From Clostridia bacterium (GTDB taxonomy: Bacteria; Bacillota; Clostridia; Oscillospirales; Acutalibacteraceae), in assembly GCA_017938985.1 (NCBI GenBank), contig JAGBAK010000073.1:1-54349 (forward strand): a stretch of 54,349 nt of DNA. The letters are read 5' to 3'. Position numbers and translations under genes: made by a program. Position 1 is the first letter of the stretch; each line of letters opens with the position of its first letter. The notes beneath the pieces are model-generated. The model was not told the DNA's origin. It made no database searches and saw nothing but the letters and a program-made list of their open reading frames with translations. This document shows positions 52,702 to 54,349 of the stretch, piece by piece.

Positions 52702-52965
52702 ATGACACAGGCAGAAAAGACCGCAATCATGCAGGAATTTGCAGCTCACGAGGGCGACACAGGTTCACCCGAAGTTCAGATTGCTGTTCTCACAAAGAGA
52801 ATCAACGACCTTACCGAGCATCTTAAGGTTCACAAGAAGGACCACCACTCAAGAAGAGGCCTTCTTATGATGGTTGGTCACAGAAGAAACCTTCTTGCTT
52901 ACCTTCAGAAGGTTGACATTGAGCGTTACCGTTCAATCATCGCAAGACTCGGCATCCGTAAATAA
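52702..52965 (+). CDS. rpsO: 30S ribosomal protein S15
   Basis: S15 binds the central domain of 16S rRNA early in 30S assembly. The 87-residue protein has [40 protein letters not shown] and [20 protein letters not shown]. This includes the conserved His-His-Ser-Arg-Arg-Gly block that contacts rRNA. GAGGTG precedes the ATG. The gene order rpsO-pnp is the common bacterial arrangement. Confidence 0.97.
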   Translation: MTQAEKTAIMQEFAAHEGDTGSPEVQIAVLTKRINDLTEHLKVHKKDHHSRRGLLMMVGHRRNLLAYLQKVDIERYRSIIARLGIRK

Positions 52966-52978
52966 TTTTCGCCAAAGC

Positions 52979-53015
52979 AAGCAGGCAGGATATTCATTTT
53001 CCCGCCTGCTTTGTT
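52979..53015 (+). terminator. Hairpin between rpsO and pnp
   Basis: AAGCAGGC-A-GG and CC-C-GCCTGCTT pair around an 11-base loop, followed by TGTTATGTT. The weak T-tract suggests partial termination. Confidence 0.55.
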
Positions 53016-53045
53016 ATGTTAATTTAGCATTATTTCGCATCCTTT

Positions 53046-53131
53046 CAGGCGGCCGGACTACGGTTTTAGCAGTGAATCGAGTTCCCGATTCTTTATCGGA
53101 AACTGGATTTATTGCTAAGCCGGGTCGCCTG
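53046..53131 (+). promoter_or_regulatory. Long hairpin in the pnp leader
   Basis: The 86 bases fold into one long stem. CAGGCG pairs CGCCTG at the base. CGGTTTTAGCAGTGAATC pairs GATTTATTGCTAAGCCG in the middle with G-T pairs and a bulge. AGTTCCCGAT pairs ATCGGAAACT at the top with one mismatch. It ends 30 bases before the pnp start. E. coli pnp carries a comparable leader duplex cut by RNase III for autoregulation; the parallel is inferred. Confidence 0.55.
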
Positions 53132-53161
53132 TGGAAATATAAAATTCAGAGAGGTATTACA

Positions 53162-54349
53162 ATGTTTTTTGAAGCTTTCAAAAAGTATGAAACCGAAATT
53201 GCCGGCAGACCTTTTGTTGTTGAAGTTGGCAAGATGGCTCAGCTTGCAGGCGGCGCCTGCCTTGTTCGCTACGGCGAAACAAACGTACTCTGTACAGCTA
53301 CAATGGCTGCAAAACCCCGTGAGGGCGTAGACTTCTTCCCTCTTTCAGTTGACTATGAAGAGAAGCTTTATTCCGTTGGCCGCATTCCCGGTTCGTTCCA
53401 GCGCCGTGAAGGCAAGGCAAGCGAAAAGGCAACTCTTGCTTCCAGAGTTATTGACAGACCCATCCGTCCTCTTTTCCCCAAGGATATGAGAAACGACGTT
53501 GGCGTTGTTGCAACGGTTATGTCCGTTGACCCCGACTGCCAGCCCGAAATCACCGCTATGCTCGGCGTTTCAATTGCTATCTCAATCTCCGAAATTCCGT
53601 GGGAAGGTCCCATCTCAGGTGTTGTTGTCGGTCTTGTTGACGGCGAATACGTTATCAACCCCACGCTTGAGCAGAGAGAAAAGAGCGATATGTACGTTAC
53701 AGTTGCTTCAACAAGCGACCTTGTTGCTATGATTGAAGCAGGCGCAAACGAAGTTTCCAACGACGATATGTATGACGGCATTATGTTCGCTCACAAAGAA
53801 AACCAGAGAATCGTTGAATTCATCAACATGATCAAGGCTGAATGCGGCAAAGAGAAGGTTGATTTCCCCTCAAACGATCCCGATCCCGAAATGTACGAAG
53901 CAATCAAGGATTTCGCAATCGAAGATATCCGCTTTGCTCTTGATACAGACGATAAGAGAATCCGTGACGAACGTCTTAAGCCCGTTTACGATAAGGTTCA
54001 CGAAAAGTTCGATGAAATCTATCCCGAAATGGAAGTTAAGATTGAAGAATGCCTTTACAAGGTTCAGAAATACGTTGTCCGCCGCTGGCTTCTTGACGAC
54101 GGTAAGCGTGTTGACGGCAGAGGCATCAACGAAATCCGTCCTCTTAACGCAGAGGTAGACCTCCTTGACAGAGTTCACGGTTCAGGTATGTTCACAAGAG
54201 GTCAGACTCAGGTTCTTTCCATCACAACCCTCGGTCCCATGAGCGACGCTCAGCTTCTTGACGGTCTTGATGAAGAAGAATCAAAGAGATATATGCACCA
54301 CTATAATTTCCCCTCATATTCAGTTGGCGAAACAAAGCCCTCAAGAGGC
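53162..54349 (+). CDS. pnp: Polyribonucleotide nucleotidyltransferase (PNPase), N-terminal part
   Basis: PNPase degrades RNA 3' to 5' by phosphorolysis. The window holds the first 396 codons: the first RNase PH domain (MAQLAGGACLVRYGETNVLC, REGVDFFPLSVDYEEKLYSV, GRIPGSFQRREGKASE), the helical linker (about 220-310), and the start of the second RNase PH domain (DGRGINEIRPL, TRGQTQVLSITTLG, HHYNFPSYSVGE). The frame is open to the edge; the catalytic second-core motif and the KH and S1 domains lie beyond. ATG 53162 follows GAGAGGT. It is the right-hand partial gene. Confidence 0.95.
   Translation, partial: MFFEAFKKYETEIAGRPFVVEVGKMAQLAGGACLVRYGETNVLCTATMAAKPREGVDFFPLSVDYEEKLYSVGRIPGSFQRREGKASEKATLASRVIDRPIRPLFPKDMRNDVGVVATVMSVDPDCQPEITAMLGVSIAISISEIPWEGPISGVVVGLVDGEYVINPTLEQREKSDMYVTVASTSDLVAMIEAGANEVSNDDMYDGIMFAHKENQRIVEFINMIKAECGKEKVDFPSNDPDPEMYEAIKDFAIEDIRFALDTDDKRIRDERLKPVYDKVHEKFDEIYPEMEVKIEECLYKVQKYVVRRWLLDDGKRVDGRGINEIRPLNAEVDLLDRVHGSGMFTRGQTQVLSITTLGPMSDAQLLDGLDEEESKRYMHHYNFPSYSVGETKPSRG

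Overview
The window looks like a chromosome segment of an anaerobic gut Clostridia (Oscillospirales/Ruminococcaceae-like). The evidence is a ctsR-mcsA-mcsB-clpC heat-shock operon, a SCIFF ranthipeptide precursor with its radical-SAM maturase, a lysine riboswitch, DUF5685 and UPF0210/UPF0237 proteins, AGGAGG-type ribosome binding sites and TTGACA/TATAAT promoters. I see no rRNA, tRNA, CRISPR array, prophage or intact insertion sequence. No gene touches the left edge; a divergent gene probably starts just outside it. The right edge cuts through pnp.

Layout. 1-2.1 kb: a GH127-type glycosidase with its own promoter. 2.1-5.5 kb (minus): trmN6-like methyltransferase, rsmI, a single-pass membrane protein and a secreted metallophosphoesterase, apparently one operon. 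5.5-10.5 kb (plus): ctsR-mcsA-mcsB-clpC behind a promoter with several CtsR sites. 10.5-14.4 kb (minus): galE, a HAD phosphatase, a 5'-truncated RAYT transposase, and the UPF0237/UPF0210 pair. 14.5-18.3 kb (plus): HD hydrolase, rsmA, then a lysine riboswitch with terminator in front of an NhaC-family transporter. 18.4-22.1 kb (plus): three lipoproteins, pth and trmL, with one small minus-strand protein. 22.1-25.0 kb (minus): argG and argH. 25.1-29.6 kb: aminotransferase-trpS, a HAD phosphatase and an unrecognised polytopic membrane protein. 29.8-31.2 kb: phosphohexomutase. 31.3-34.2 kb (minus): scfA-scfB and an Orn/Lys/Arg-decarboxylase-like gene. 34.3-36.7 kb: AGCS symporter and purC. 36.9-42.9 kb (minus): GH2, GH4, a BadF-type sugar kinase and a GH109-like oxidoreductase, a cytoplasmic glycan-use cluster. 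43.0-45.0 kb (minus): DUF5685, a J-like Cys-rich protein and a membrane protein. 45.2-51.3 kb: a signalling island of two membrane Ser/Thr kinases, a PP2C phosphatase and an unrecognised 424-residue protein. 51.6-52.7 kb: a small membrane protein and a repeat-rich spacer. 52.7 kb to the end: rpsO and pnp, each behind a structured leader.

How the parts work together. Most genes are housekeeping, grouped into short operons. Three systems stand out. The SCIFF pair has its precursor separated from its maturase by a terminator. The PP2C-kinase-424-residue-protein operon faces a second related kinase. The intergenic DNA carries two dispersed repeat families: hairpins headed by GTAG, two copies of which lie in frame inside the RAYT remnant, and a MITE-like element built from GAATAGTGAA-type ends around two hairpins. 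These repeats are the best candidates for poorly described biology here, together with the kinase island and the degenerate J-domain/DUF5685 operon.
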